NCBI RefSeq assembly: GCF_031157315.1
Contig: NZ_JAVIFU010000013.1
Coordinates: forward strand, 62,001-126,000
Length of the DNA stretch: 64,000 nt
Source of the DNA: Paenibacillus sp. LHD-38
GTDB taxonomy: Bacteria; Bacillota; Bacilli; Paenibacillales; Paenibacillaceae
Reading direction: 5' to 3'
Under the pieces are notes generated by a model. It had not been told where the DNA came from. It made no database searches and saw only the letters and a list, made by a program, of their open reading frames with translations. Shown piece by piece: positions 45,433-54,176 of this stretch. How positions within the stretch are numbered: the first letter of the stretch is position 1; each line of letters opens with the position of its first letter. Position numbers and translations under genes: made by a program.

Positions 45433-45969
45433 CTAACCGAATATGTATAAGCAAATTAAAATTGCAGCAAAAAAACCGACTAAATCTGAAAATAAGCCAA
45501 CTTTCAACGCATACCTGGATTTCCGGATGCCTACAGCTCCAAAGTAAACCGTCAGAACATACAAGGTGGTATCCGTGCTGCCTTGGATGGTTGAAGCAAT
45601 CCTGCCGATCATGGAATCAGGTCCAAACGTCTGGATAAGATCGGTCGTAAAGGCTAAAGAGCCTGCACCTGTCAGCGGGCGCAATATACCTAAAGGGAGC
45701 ACTTCACTTGGAATCCCTGCCCAATCGAATAGCGGTCTTACCGCCGAGAGCATTAACTCCAGTGCCCCAGAGGAACGGAACATACTAATCGCGACCATCA
45801 TGCCTACTAAATGTGGAATTATGTTTATGGCTGTGCCAAAGCCGTCTTTTGCCCCTTCGACAAAGGTCTCATAGACGGGTACCTTGCGCCTAAGTGCTGC
45901 GTATAGCGGAATAAAAACTATGATTGCCGGAATCATCCAAGCCGATAAACTGGTAAAAAGGTTATACAA
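45433..45969 (-). CDS. spmB: Spore maturation protein B (TTG start)
   Basis: Membrane protein needed for spore core dehydration. About 178 residues, several helices, GATE-like nucleoside-recognition domain (KDGFGTAINIIPHLVGMMVA). GGAGGTG lies 6 nt before the TTG at 45969; a GTG at 45978 abuts the SD and is less likely. Overlaps spmA. Confidence 0.9.
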   Translation of the reverse strand: MYNLFTSLSAWMIPAIIVFIPLYAALRRKVPVYETFVEGAKDGFGTAINIIPHLVGMMVAISMFRSSGALELMLSAVRPLFDWAGIPSEVLPLGILRPLTGAGSLAFTTDLIQTFGPDSMIGRIASTIQGSTDTTLYVLTVYFGAVGIRKSRYALKVGLFSDLVGFFAAILICLYIFG

Positions 45970-46615
45970 CGCTCTCACCTCCAGCAGCAGGCAATGCCGC
46001 CTTCATACTGATTGGCTTAGGAGGAGGAGTAATTGGCGGTGGTGACTTTCTCCTGTACCAGCGGTCGGCAAGAATTGCAGCGGAGGTTGCGACGAAGGTT
46101 GCGGCAAGCGTCGTTCCAATAATTTCAGCTGGATTAGCTGAGCCGTAATTCATCCGAATTGCGATTAACGTGGTGGGAATAATCGTGATACTCGAGGTGT
46201 TGAGCGCCAGAAGCGTGCACATGGCAGGTGTTGCCGTAGCAGGGTCAGGATTAAGCTTCTGAAGTTCCTGCATCGCTTTTATTCCCATAGGTGTTGCGGC
46301 ATTGCCAAGTCCAAAGAGATTGGCGCTTAAATTACTCATAATGTAGCCGATTGCCGGATGATTAGGAGGAACATCAGGGAACAGCTTCCTCACAATGGGT
46401 CCGAGCATACGGGCCAAAGTTTGAAGCAGACCTGCGTCCTCCGCGATTCGCATCATACCGAGCCAAAACACCATGATGCTTATTAAACCAAAGCTGACGG
46501 TGACGCCAGATTTAGCCCCCTCAAAGGCAGCTTGCGTCACCGCATCCATCTTTCCTGTAATCGCAGCAACGACAACACTCGCTACGATGAAAAACAACCA
46601 TATCCAGTTTACCAT
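45962..46615 (-). CDS. spmA: Spore maturation protein A
   Basis: Partner of SpmB in spore core dehydration. 217 residues, about five helices; FGLISIMVFWLGMMRIAEDAG and MSNLSANLFGLGNAATPMGI are characteristic. GGGAGG before the ATG. Part of dacB-spmA-spmB. Confidence 0.92.
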   Translation of the reverse strand: MVNWIWLFFIVASVVVAAITGKMDAVTQAAFEGAKSGVTVSFGLISIMVFWLGMMRIAEDAGLLQTLARMLGPIVRKLFPDVPPNHPAIGYIMSNLSANLFGLGNAATPMGIKAMQELQKLNPDPATATPAMCTLLALNTSSITIIPTTLIAIRMNYGSANPAEIIGTTLAATFVATSAAILADRWYRRKSPPPITPPPKPISMKAALPAAGGESVV

Positions 46616-46679
46616 TAAGGTCGCCTCCCCAACTGTGCAGCTTGCGGTATTCCATCAACGTCTCCCGCGCTGATAGGAA

Positions 46680-47873
46680 TTAATGTTCAAATAATGCATC
46701 CAATACTTTTATGACCGAACCAAAAATCGGCTTTCGCAGATCTTGGTTTGTGGCCTTTTGAAAATCAGCAAGCGATTGTAAATATTTTTGCGATTTCATC
46801 GATTGCTCAAGCTTTGGGCTTGCCACATCATAAACGGGTACTGCTCCGATTTTGACGTTATTCATATGCCATTCCAATATTCCGCGTTCACCTAATGTGT
46901 AACGAATAGAATCCATTTCGTGCAGAACCAGGCGTGATTGAATATCGTTTGCTTCTTCCTCCGCAAGCGGATATTTGAAGGATTGTCCAATCGTATAGGG
47001 ATATCCGGAAATTTGCTGTCCTTTGGCAGCAATCTCCTTTAAGGGATAATTGCCAAAGCCCCAATCGAGCATTTTACGATGATCCGCCCAATCGTCTCCG
47101 TCATTAATCGTAACAGCCGCAAGCTGCTGCCCCTCTCTTGTTGCGGAGCTGACTAGACAACGAAGCGATTTTTTTGTATATCCCGTTTTCACCCCGTCTG
47201 CGCCTTCATACATAGACAACATTTTGTTTTTGTTCGTATAGCTGTATTCCCATTTTTCATGCGGATTGGGCACCTTTTTGACTCGTGTGCTCACGATTTC
47301 GGCAAATACCTCGTTTTTCAGAGCATATGCGGTCAGCTTGGCCAGGTCATTAGCTGAGGAATAATGACCTTCCTCATCTAGGCCATGTGGATTTTTAAAT
47401 TGCGTGTGCGTTAGACCCAAAAAGGTTGCTTTTTCATTCATCAGATGTACGAAACCTTCCTCGGATCCGCCTACATGCTCCGCGATAGCCGTTGCGGCAT
47501 CATTTCCGGATCTGAGCATTAGCCCATAAAGCATATTAAGCAGGCTCATTTCTTCGCCCAGCTGAAGATAAATCGAGGATCCTTCCTTACCGACAGCGCG
47601 TTTGCTTGTCTTGACCTTATCGGTCAGCTTGCCATTATCGATGGCTACGATCGCCGTCATAATTTTCGTTAAGCTCGCTATCCGCATCGAAGTGTCGCCG
47701 TTGCTGCTGAACAACAGCCGACCAGACTCAACATCAATCAGAGCCGATGCTCTTGCATTCGTATGGAGTGGACCTGGGTTTGCCAAGGCTGTTGTCGGAA
47801 GGCTGCTTGTCCCAATCAGCAAAGCTGCCATTAAACTCAAAGCAGCAATCCTCCGCAGTTTCATGAAGTACAT
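46680..47873 (-). CDS. dacB: D-alanyl-D-alanine carboxypeptidase DacB (sporulation PBP5*)
   Basis: Trims cortex peptidoglycan. About 397 residues with a signal peptide, then the S11 peptidase motifs SLTKI (nucleophile Ser), SGND and KTGYT. Assigned dacB rather than dacA by its operon with spmAB. Start: ATG at 47873 (11 nt from GAGGAG); a TTG at 47879 (5 nt) is the alternative. A sigma-E-like -10 (CATATACT, 47933-47926) is visible upstream, without a convincing -35. Confidence 0.9.
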   Translation of the reverse strand: MYFMKLRRIAALSLMAALLIGTSSLPTTALANPGPLHTNARASALIDVESGRLLFSSNGDTSMRIASLTKIMTAIVAIDNGKLTDKVKTSKRAVGKEGSSIYLQLGEEMSLLNMLYGLMLRSGNDAATAIAEHVGGSEEGFVHLMNEKATFLGLTHTQFKNPHGLDEEGHYSSANDLAKLTAYALKNEVFAEIVSTRVKKVPNPHEKWEYSYTNKNKMLSMYEGADGVKTGYTKKSLRCLVSSATREGQQLAAVTINDGDDWADHRKMLDWGFGNYPLKEIAAKGQQISGYPYTIGQSFKYPLAEEEANDIQSRLVLHEMDSIRYTLGERGILEWHMNNVKIGAVPVYDVASPKLEQSMKSQKYLQSLADFQKATNQDLRKPIFGSVIKVLDALFEH

Positions 47874-47972
47874 ATCCAATGTTGCTCCTCTCGCAGCGTT
47901 TGTAGATAAAGCTTGTGTCTATTTCAGTATATGCCTGTACACTCTGCTCTAGACGAAAAGCCCGATAAAAAT

Positions 47973-47997
47973 GAAAAACTGCCCTCTCGGGCAGTTA
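47973..47997 (-). terminator. Intrinsic terminator after gerW/ytfJ
   Basis: AACTGCCCG-AGA-GGGCAGTT hairpin on the minus strand followed by TTTTTC. Confidence 0.82.
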
Positions 47998-47999
47998 TG

Positions 48000-48482
48000 T
48001 CATAAGAGGTGATTTACTTCGACATGTCCGCTTATTACGGTTGGGGACGGATCGACGTATGCAGATGTGCTGGAAGGCTGCTTCATCATCGATTGCAGCT
48101 TTTCGAAGACATGAGGCGCGGAGTCGATTACCCGCTCAAGCAAATGTGTTTGGCTGTCGAGTGGTACAATTTTCACGCCATGCGTACCTACAACCAAGAA
48201 TGCGATAGGTGTAATGGATACACCGCCGCCGCTACCACCGCCGAACGGCATGGATACTGAGGCATGCTGCGCATCGGACTGTGAACCGTTTTTATGATCG
48301 GCATCATCTAATCGAATGTCGCTGCCCCCTGCTACAAATCCAAACCCCACTTTCGAAATTGGCATAATAATGCTGCCATCAGGCGTTTGTACAGGGTCAC
48401 CGACGATCGTATTGACGTCAACCATCTCTTTAATATTTTCCATTGCGGTTTGCATTAAACCTTGAATAGGATGTTCTGCCAT
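48000..48482 (-). CDS. ytfJ: GerW-family spore protein YtfJ
   Basis: 160 residues from the ATG at 48482, with a perfect AGGAGG 9 nt upstream. Signature PIQGLMQTAMENIKEMVDVN, GDPVQTPDGSIIMPISKVGFGF, then a Gly-rich segment (FGGGSGGGVSI). The family is needed for germination responses in some spore-formers. Overlaps the DUF2953 gene by 28 bp. In B. subtilis ytfI-ytfJ lie at a different locus. Confidence 0.92.
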   Translation of the reverse strand: MAEHPIQGLMQTAMENIKEMVDVNTIVGDPVQTPDGSIIMPISKVGFGFVAGGSDIRLDDADHKNGSQSDAQHASVSMPFGGGSGGGVSITPIAFLVVGTHGVKIVPLDSQTHLLERVIDSAPHVFEKLQSMMKQPSSTSAYVDPSPTVISGHVEVNHLL

Positions 48483-49147
48483 GCTTTGACGCCTCCTTTC
48501 ATTTTCCTCATCCGAACTAAAAGTTGCAGTCCGGCAAGGATAGCATAACCGAAGCGTATTTGGGCTATGCATGACCATTCCGTCGTAAAAGCAGATTGTT
48601 GATAATTGGGCTGAACATTCATATTCGGTTCTGTTTTCAGCTTAACCATTTGGGACAAAACGCCGATAATCGATGTTTTTACGGACCAGACCAGGCCAGT
48701 TGACATCGCGGTCCACATCGCATCACCGGTACCTACAGACGTAGACCAGTTCCACTCCAATAGCCGCACCTTCGTTAAAGTCTTTCTCACCCAACCCGTT
48801 AGATTACGTGTCATTTGGAGCAGATGCTTAAATTTATCGATGGCATTTGCGACCTTATCGGCATCAATTTCCTCATTGAATTGCTTCCATGTGTTGATTC
48901 CCGCGCTCGTATTCGAGACCTCTTCCTTCAGTTGGATAGATGTACCGGTAAATTGCATAATCGGCACTTTCTTGGTATATCGGATTATTCCGAAAAGTGC
49001 TTTTATGTTCACTTCTGCATCATCATCGTTGCCAATTCGCCGCATCTGACCTTTAATGACAACCTGCGAGCTTAAGACAACAACTAAAATGAGCAAAAAA
49101 AAGAGACTGGCCGCCGTTATCCAACCGTAAGGGTAACCGAGCATCAT
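48455..49147 (-). CDS. DUF2953-family membrane protein (YtfI-like)
   Basis: 230 residues. N-terminal transmembrane helix (residues 9-30), a soluble middle, and a weaker C-terminal hydrophobic region (FGYAILAGLQLLV). GGAGGAAGCATC precedes the ATG. Paired with ytfJ, consistent with a sporulation role. Function unknown. Confidence 0.82.
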   Translation of the reverse strand: MMLGYPYGWITAASLFFLLILVVVLSSQVVIKGQMRRIGNDDDAEVNIKALFGIIRYTKKVPIMQFTGTSIQLKEEVSNTSAGINTWKQFNEEIDADKVANAIDKFKHLLQMTRNLTGWVRKTLTKVRLLEWNWSTSVGTGDAMWTAMSTGLVWSVKTSIIGVLSQMVKLKTEPNMNVQPNYQQSAFTTEWSCIAQIRFGYAILAGLQLLVRMRKMKGGVKAWQNILFKV

Positions 49148-49205
49148 GATGCTTCCTCCGTTTCCCTAATATGGGTTGAATATAGTATGACCCGGCGGCC
49201 AATTC

Positions 49206-49808
49206 TCATTCTTTTATTTCTTCAATTGTCATCTGCTGACCATCAAGCCGATCGAAAAGTAACTGAGTCTGCTCCTCAAGCGCATCATCGATATCCACGT
49301 TTCCTGGTTCTGGCAGTTCTTTGATGGAAGGTAATCCAAAGTAATCTAAAAATGATTTCGTTGTTCCGTATAATATCGGGCGGCCAATCTGCTCGGCACG
49401 GCCAACCTCTTCGATTAGATCTTTTGATACGAGCGATTGAATCGCCCTATCGCTCTTTACACCACGGATTTCTTCAATTGAGATTCTCGTGATGGGTTGA
49501 CGATAAGCTACGATAGAGAGTGTCTCTAGCGCAGCCTGTGAAAGCTGTGAACGAGTGGGTGTATAAGCCATCCGCTCAAAATACGGAGCGTGCTCCAAAT
49601 GTGTGGTTAGCCGATATGAAGCAGCAACCTCCGCAATTTGAATGCCGCGTCCCTCGCGTTCGAGGTCACGCTGCAAATCATATACCAAATCGGAGGCAAG
49701 ATCCGCGTCAAGCTCTAAAATATCTGCGAGCTGCCGCTTAGTCAGACCCTCATCGCCTGCCATAAACAGCAAACCCTCAATAATTGTCTTCAACTTCTGA
49801 TAATCCAA
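49206..49808 (-). CDS. scpB: Segregation and condensation protein B (TTG start)
   Basis: Kleisin-associated winged-helix subunit of the SMC-ScpAB condensin. 200 residues starting MDYQKLKTIIEGLLF at the TTG at 49808 (GAGGAG 12 nt upstream, inside scpA). Two winged-helix domains; conserved ALETLSIVAYRQPITR and GRPILYGTT. Overlaps scpA by 32 bp. Confidence 0.93.
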   Translation of the reverse strand: MDYQKLKTIIEGLLFMAGDEGLTKRQLADILELDADLASDLVYDLQRDLEREGRGIQIAEVAASYRLTTHLEHAPYFERMAYTPTRSQLSQAALETLSIVAYRQPITRISIEEIRGVKSDRAIQSLVSKDLIEEVGRAEQIGRPILYGTTKSFLDYFGLPSIKELPEPGNVDIDDALEEQTQLLFDRLDGQQMTIEEIKE

Positions 49809-50556
49809 TTTGAGACGACTCTCCTCTCCAATGAATAACGATGTCGTCAAAGAGCTGATGCTGAAAGCAGCGTACTTGCTTCATTTTCATAAGCTCCAGA
49901 ATCGCAAGAAAAGTGACCACGATTTCGTGCCTGTCCATATTTTCACGAATGAGACGCGAAAAACGAACCGTTTCAAATTGCTTTAGCACATCCACGATAT
50001 CTCGAATGCGATCCTTGACAGAAATCTCGTCACGCTGAACCGTTGCAACGACATTGCGTCTTGCTGCCCGTCGCAGTGCCTTCTGAAAGGCAGAAATTAA
50101 ATCAGACAGATGGACGCCCTCCACTGGGTTAACCTTCTCTTCCTTCATGAATGGCGTCATATCTTCCGGTTCACGAGAATAAACAAGGCTGCGCTCGACT
50201 TCCTTCTCGCGCAGCTGTTCGGCAATTTGCTTGAACTTTCTGTATTCTACGAGCTTCTGTATGAGCTCGTCTCGCGGATCCAGACCATCATCAGGCCAAT
50301 CCTCGTAATCATCCTCAAATACGGGAGGCTTAGGAAGAAGCTGCTTGCTCTTTATCGCCAAGAGGGTAGCCGCCATCACTAGAAACTCACTCGTAACCTC
50401 CAGCTCCAGCTCCTTCATCGCATGCAAGTAATCCATATATTGAATCGTAATCTCGCTGATAGACACTTCATGGATATCGATTTCGGCTTTGTCGATCAAG
50501 TGAAGCAATAGATCAAGCGGCCCCTCAAAAGAATCCAGCTTATAAAGCACCGACAC
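49777..50556 (-). CDS. scpA: Segregation and condensation protein A (GTG start)
   Basis: Kleisin bridging SMC heads. 259 residues: N-terminal LDSFEGPLDLLLHLIDKAEI, ATLLAIKSKQLLP, and C-terminal VTFLAILELMKMKQV. GGGAGG is 9 nt before the GTG. Downstream of ribH. Confidence 0.94.
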   Translation of the reverse strand: MSVLYKLDSFEGPLDLLLHLIDKAEIDIHEVSISEITIQYMDYLHAMKELELEVTSEFLVMAATLLAIKSKQLLPKPPVFEDDYEDWPDDGLDPRDELIQKLVEYRKFKQIAEQLREKEVERSLVYSREPEDMTPFMKEEKVNPVEGVHLSDLISAFQKALRRAARRNVVATVQRDEISVKDRIRDIVDVLKQFETVRFSRLIRENMDRHEIVVTFLAILELMKMKQVRCFQHQLFDDIVIHWRGESSQIGLSEVEDNY

Positions 50557-50591
50557 TTACATTTCCTCCCGCCTAGCCTTAACTTCGCAGC

Positions 50592-51062
50592 TTAACCTTG
50601 CAATTGCTTTGTCAAATTCGCCATTTCAATTGCGCTGGCAGCAGCCTCGTAACCTTTATTTCCTGCTTTTGTGCCAGCACGCTCGATAGCTTGCTCAATC
50701 GAATCCACCGTGAGTACGCCAAAAATCGTTGGGATACCTGTTTTCAGCGCGATTGCTGCAACGCCCTTAGCCGCTTCATTGCAAACAAAATCAAAATGCG
50801 GCGTTGATCCGCGAATGACCGCGCCAAGGGTGATAACCGCGTCGTATTTTCCGCTCTCAGCCATTTTTTGCGCGATTAGCGGAATTTCGAATGCACCTGG
50901 AACCCAAGCGACTTCAACGTCAGAATCCTGTGCACCGTGGCGCTTAAAAGCATCCAATGCTCCTCCAAGAAGCTTGCTTGAAATAAACTCGTTGAAACGT
51001 CCTACTACTACTCCATATTTTAAACCTTCTGATACTAAATGTCCCTCATAAATACGTGCCAT
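50592..51062 (-). CDS. ribH: 6,7-Dimethyl-8-ribityllumazine synthase
   Basis: Condenses DHBP with the ribitylamino-pyrimidine. 156 residues; [19 protein letters not shown] and the catalytic [19 protein letters not shown] (His). Last gene of the rib operon. SD GAGAGGAAG. Confidence 0.96.
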   Translation of the reverse strand: MARIYEGHLVSEGLKYGVVVGRFNEFISSKLLGGALDAFKRHGAQDSDVEVAWVPGAFEIPLIAQKMAESGKYDAVITLGAVIRGSTPHFDFVCNEAAKGVAAIALKTGIPTIFGVLTVDSIEQAIERAGTKAGNKGYEAAASAIEMANLTKQLQG

Positions 51063-51085
51063 TTTGTCATCTTCCTCTCGTTATA

Positions 51086-52321
51086 TTAAATGATATAGTC
51101 AATATCTTCAAAGCTAAGTAAATGTCCCAGCTTAGATTTCTTGGTTCGCAGATAACTTTTATTATCTTCCTTCGTCTCCATTTGAATCGGAACACGTTCC
51201 ACGACCTCTAAGCCATAACCCTCGAGCCCTTTAATTTTGCGCGGATTATTTGTCATCAAACGCATTTGGCGTACGCCAAGATCCTTCAAAATTTGAGCGC
51301 CAATACCATAATCGCGCAAATCAGCCGGAAAACCAAGCTTTAAATTTGCATCAACCGTATCCAAACCTTGCTCTTGCAGCTCGTAGGCCTTTAATTTGTT
51401 GATCAAACCAATGCCTCTTCCTTCTTGACGCATATAGAGCAGCACACCGCTCCCTGCTTCTTCAATTTGCTTAAGTGCCGCTTCGAGCTGAGGACCGCAA
51501 TCACAACGATGAGAGTGAAATACATCCCCCGTCAAGCACTCGGAATGGACTCTTACCAGCTGTGGACGTTCAGGCTCGATGTCGCCTTTAATAAGCGCTA
51601 TATGCTCCTTATTGTCAACAAAATTCGTATACGCAATCGCGCGGAAAGTACCGAAATCCGTAGGCAGATTAACATCAACCGCACGCTCTACCAGCTTTTC
51701 CTTTGCATTGCGGTACTGAATAAGCTCTTGAATCGTAATGAGCTTTAGATTGTGCTTCTCTTTAAAGACAAGCAGATCAGGCAAACGGGCCATCGTACCG
51801 TCTTCATTTATAATTTCACAAATTGCCCCAGCCGGTGCTGATCCGCACATAACAGCCAGATCGATGGCCGCCTCGGTGTGACCTGCGCGGCGAAGCACGC
51901 CGCCTGACTTTGCAATGAGCGGGAAAATATGGCCCGGTCTGCGGAAATCAGATGCTTTTGTAGATGGGTCAATTAACGCCTTGACCGTTTCCGAGCGCTC
52001 GAACGCCGAAATACCGGTGGTAGTCCCCGCGTAATCGACGGACACGGTGAACGCTGTGCCATGATAATCCGTATTATGCGTGACCATTGGCGGCAAATCA
52101 AGCTGTTCCGCACGTTCCTGCGTTATAGGTACACACACAAGGCCCCGGGCTTCGGTGATCATAAAATTAATGACCTCCGGTGTCGTTCTATCAGCTAGCG
52201 CGATAAGATCACCCTCGTTTTCCCGATCTTCGTCATCTACGACAATAACCGGCTTACCGAGCTTAAGATCCTCCAACGCATCCTCGATTCTATCAAATGG
52301 ACTTTTTTCTGTATGTTCCAT
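51086..52321 (-). CDS. ribBA: Bifunctional DHBP synthase / GTP cyclohydrolase II
   Basis: 411 residues. N-terminal RibB (about 1-205) with [11 protein letters not shown] and [12 protein letters not shown]-terminal RibA with [17 protein letters not shown] (zinc Cys ligands), RQEGRGIGL and [11 protein letters not shown]. The start is the ATG at 52321, with AAAGGAGGG upstream. The frame stays open a further 81 codons into the tandem-repeat region; that extension is rejected. Confidence 0.95.
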   Translation of the reverse strand: MEHTEKSPFDRIEDALEDLKLGKPVIVVDDEDRENEGDLIALADRTTPEVINFMITEARGLVCVPITQERAEQLDLPPMVTHNTDYHGTAFTVSVDYAGTTTGISAFERSETVKALIDPSTKASDFRRPGHIFPLIAKSGGVLRRAGHTEAAIDLAVMCGSAPAGAICEIINEDGTMARLPDLLVFKEKHNLKLITIQELIQYRNAKEKLVERAVDVNLPTDFGTFRAIAYTNFVDNKEHIALIKGDIEPERPQLVRVHSECLTGDVFHSHRCDCGPQLEAALKQIEEAGSGVLLYMRQEGRGIGLINKLKAYELQEQGLDTVDANLKLGFPADLRDYGIGAQILKDLGVRQMRLMTNNPRKIKGLEGYGLEVVERVPIQMETKEDNKSYLRTKKSKLGHLLSFEDIDYII

Positions 52322-52360
52322 ATGGGATTCCCTCCTTTGTGACAACCATGCTAAAGCTAC

Positions 52361-52420
52361 AACCAAACCTTCAAAGGCTACATCCAAACCTTCAAAGGCT
52401 TCATCCAAACCTTCAAGGCT
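52361..52420 (-). repeat. Short tandem repeat, about 21-bp unit, three copies
   Basis: Units of the form AAACCTTCAAAGGCTTCATCC on plus, about 40 bp upstream of ribBA. Related to the longer tandem array at 52613-52810 and abutting one copy of the large direct repeat. Confidence 0.85.
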
Positions 52421-52421
52421 T

Positions 52422-52612
52422 TTCGAACCCACCCAAACCCTCCCTTCCAAGGGAGGGCCCCGAGGACTGCGTCCTCTGGACACCTGCAATTGGACTAACG
52501 CGGGAGCCAAACCGGTGCATGTGTGCTGCGTCTGCGGCGGATCGCTTTCGTCCCTGCAGGACACGCTTTACTTTTTGGAGGATGAGCTTTGGTTACTTTT
52601 ACGAACAGACAA
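52422..52612. repeat. Large direct repeat, copy A
   Basis: About 190 bp, repeated with few changes at 52803-53010. Contains a perfect 20-bp palindrome CCCTCCCTTCCAAGGGAGGG (52438-52457) and a second hairpin GAGGACTGCGTCCTC (52462-52476), then a conserved tail ending CTTTGGTTACTTTTA. No coding capacity is conserved between copies. Confidence 0.9.
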
Positions 52613-52810
52613 CAAGACCTTTAAAGGATCAACAAACCTTATAAGGCTTCATCAAAACTTTAAGGCTTCATCCAAACTTTAAGGATTCAACCCAACCTTA
52701 AAGGTTCAATAAACCTTCGAAAGATTCAACCCAACCTTTAAAGATTCAACCAAACCTTTAAAGATTCAACCAAACCTTTAAAGATTCAACCAAACCTTTA
52801 AAGGCTTTTC
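52613..52810 (-). repeat. Tandem array of a 20-bp unit, about 10 copies
   Basis: Degenerate units at 52613-52740 grade into three exact units of CAAACCTTTAAAGATTCAAC (52751-52810). The unit core CCTTTAAAGG is itself palindromic. No unique spacers, so not a CRISPR array. Confidence 0.9.
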
Positions 52811-53010
52811 GAACCCACCAAAACCCTCCCTTCCAAGGGAGGGCCCCGAGGACTGCGTCCTCTGGACACCTGCAATTGGACTGACGCGGAAGCCAAACCG
52901 ATACATTTGTGCTGCGTCTGCGGTGGATCGCTTTCGACCTTGCGGGACACGCTTTACTATTTGGAGGATGGGCTTATGGGCTTTGGTTACTTTTAGGAGC
53001 AGACAACCAG
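52803..53010. repeat. Large direct repeat, copy B
   Basis: Second copy of the block at 52422-52612, same orientation, 381 bp away. Same palindrome (52826-52845) and GAGGAC hairpin; differs by scattered substitutions and a small insertion (GGGCTTATGGGCTTTGG). The pattern tandem array + block occurs twice in succession. Confidence 0.9.
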
Positions 53011-53053
53011 ACCTTAAGGATTAACAACCCAGCTTCTGCAATAAATAAATTAA

Positions 53054-53240
53054 ATGGATATTCTCCAGTTAATAATAATGTTTACAATGATTTAGACGAA
53101 TTAACTGGAATTTCTCCATCTAATATCAGCAAATTTCATTCAATGGAAGAGAATGCTCTAATTTACATGGAGAAATTCCAGTTAAATGAGCTATTTGAAC
53201 CGTTTGAGTTAAATTAACTTGAGAAATTACCGTTAATTGA
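53054..53240. repeat. AT-rich inverted/direct repeat cluster
   Basis: Four related 17-21-bp motifs around ATGGAGAAATTCCAGTTAAT. Copies at 53054-53073 (diverged), 53099-53119 (inverted), 53167-53187 and 53221-53237. The pair 53099-53119 / 53167-53187 is inverted and matches at 20 of 21 positions, able to form a long stem with a 47-nt loop. Much more AT-rich than the flanks. No transposase reading frame seen. The rest of the ribE-ribBA gap (to 53330) holds nothing I recognise. Confidence 0.75.
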
Positions 53241-53330
53241 ACACTCGGCTTACACTGATCTGCAAATAATTAACGAATGAATTTTATTTGGCAGCCCTAT
53301 TAATTAATCTAATCATTCAACTAAATCAAG

Positions 53331-53990
53331 TTATAAGAAACCATTCTCCAACAGGAATGCCGTGCTGAGCTTGGACTCGGCTTTGGCAGCCTCAGGCTTT
53401 TTGAAATGAAGCAGATGATCGACATATTTGCCGATCACATCGCATTCTATGTTGACGGTATCGCCTGCATGCTTGTGCTGTAAGGCAGTCTCGCCAAGCG
53501 TATGTGGAATGATCGACACTGATAAGGAATGTCCGGAAGTATCCACAACAGTTAAACTAATACCGTCGATGGTTATGGAGCCCATAGGAATGACATAGCG
53601 CAGCATGTCGGAATCCTCTAATTGAATCTTATACACGACCGCGTTCGCATCCGAATTTCGATTGACGATTTTGCCAGTGCCGTCTACATGGCCTTGAACA
53701 ATATGACCGCCAAATCTTCCGCCAGCTTGCATTGCACGTTCTAGATTCACTCGTTCACCAGCACGAAGCTGGTGAAGACTGGACTTACGGTACGTCTCTG
53801 GCATGACGTCAGCAGAAAACGATGAAGAGTCAAAAGATGTAACGGTTAAACAAACACCGTTGACCGAGATGCTGTCCCCAAGCATGACACCATCCGTCAC
53901 ATGAGTTGCCCCGATTACCAGTCGCATCGCCTCGCCCTGCTTCGTAATTCCTTTCATTTTCCCCACTTCTTCCACTAATCCGGTAAACAT
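53331..53990 (-). CDS. ribE: Riboflavin synthase alpha subunit
   Basis: Dismutates two lumazines to riboflavin. 219 residues from the ATG at 53990 (AGGAGG, 6 nt spacing). MFTGLVEEVG start and two internally repeated lumazine-binding domains (about 1-97 and 98-200): SVNGVCLTV / TIDGISLTVV and GGHIVQGHVDG. The SD is abutted by the hairpin repeat. Confidence 0.96.
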   Translation of the reverse strand: MFTGLVEEVGKMKGITKQGEAMRLVIGATHVTDGVMLGDSISVNGVCLTVTSFDSSSFSADVMPETYRKSSLHQLRAGERVNLERAMQAGGRFGGHIVQGHVDGTGKIVNRNSDANAVVYKIQLEDSDMLRYVIPMGSITIDGISLTVVDTSGHSLSVSIIPHTLGETALQHKHAGDTVNIECDVIGKYVDHLLHFKKPEAAKAESKLSTAFLLENGFL

Positions 53991-54005
53991 GAGCGTCCTC
54001 CTCAA

Positions 54006-54040
54006 AGGTTTTGCGACTGCAAAACCTACTTCGTAAGCAT
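54006..54040 (-). repeat. SD-adjacent hairpin repeat before ribE
   Basis: Minus strand: ATGCTTACGAAGT, then hairpin AGGTTTTGC-4 nt-GCAAAACCT (54027-54006), then TTG and AGGAGG (54002-53997), the ribE SD. A partial second copy (AGTTTTGC remnant, about 54045-54058) lies just upstream. Same family as 18082-18148 and 63606-63639. Confidence 0.85.
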
Positions 54041-54176
54041 GATTCAAAGTTTTGCAAATTTATGTCGCCTGGTTCAGCGAACGTAAGATCTATTCTTCAA
54101 TTTTAAGCGGCGATGTGCGAAAAAACAGACTTATAAGCTATGAACATTATTAGGTTTAACCCGCATGCCTTAACTT

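Noticed and set aside
52322..52564. 81-codon N-terminal extension of ribBA with heptad-like FEGLDVA repeats
   Set aside because: The open frame is an effect of 21-bp tandem DNA repeats; the SD and family start are at 52321.
52741..52810. CRISPR array
   Set aside because: The exact 20-bp units are directly tandem with no unique spacers and no cas genes nearby.
52909..53217. Plus-strand reading frame of 102 codons
   Set aside because: Begins in direct-repeat copy B and crosses the AT-rich inverted repeats; no SD and no protein-like pattern.
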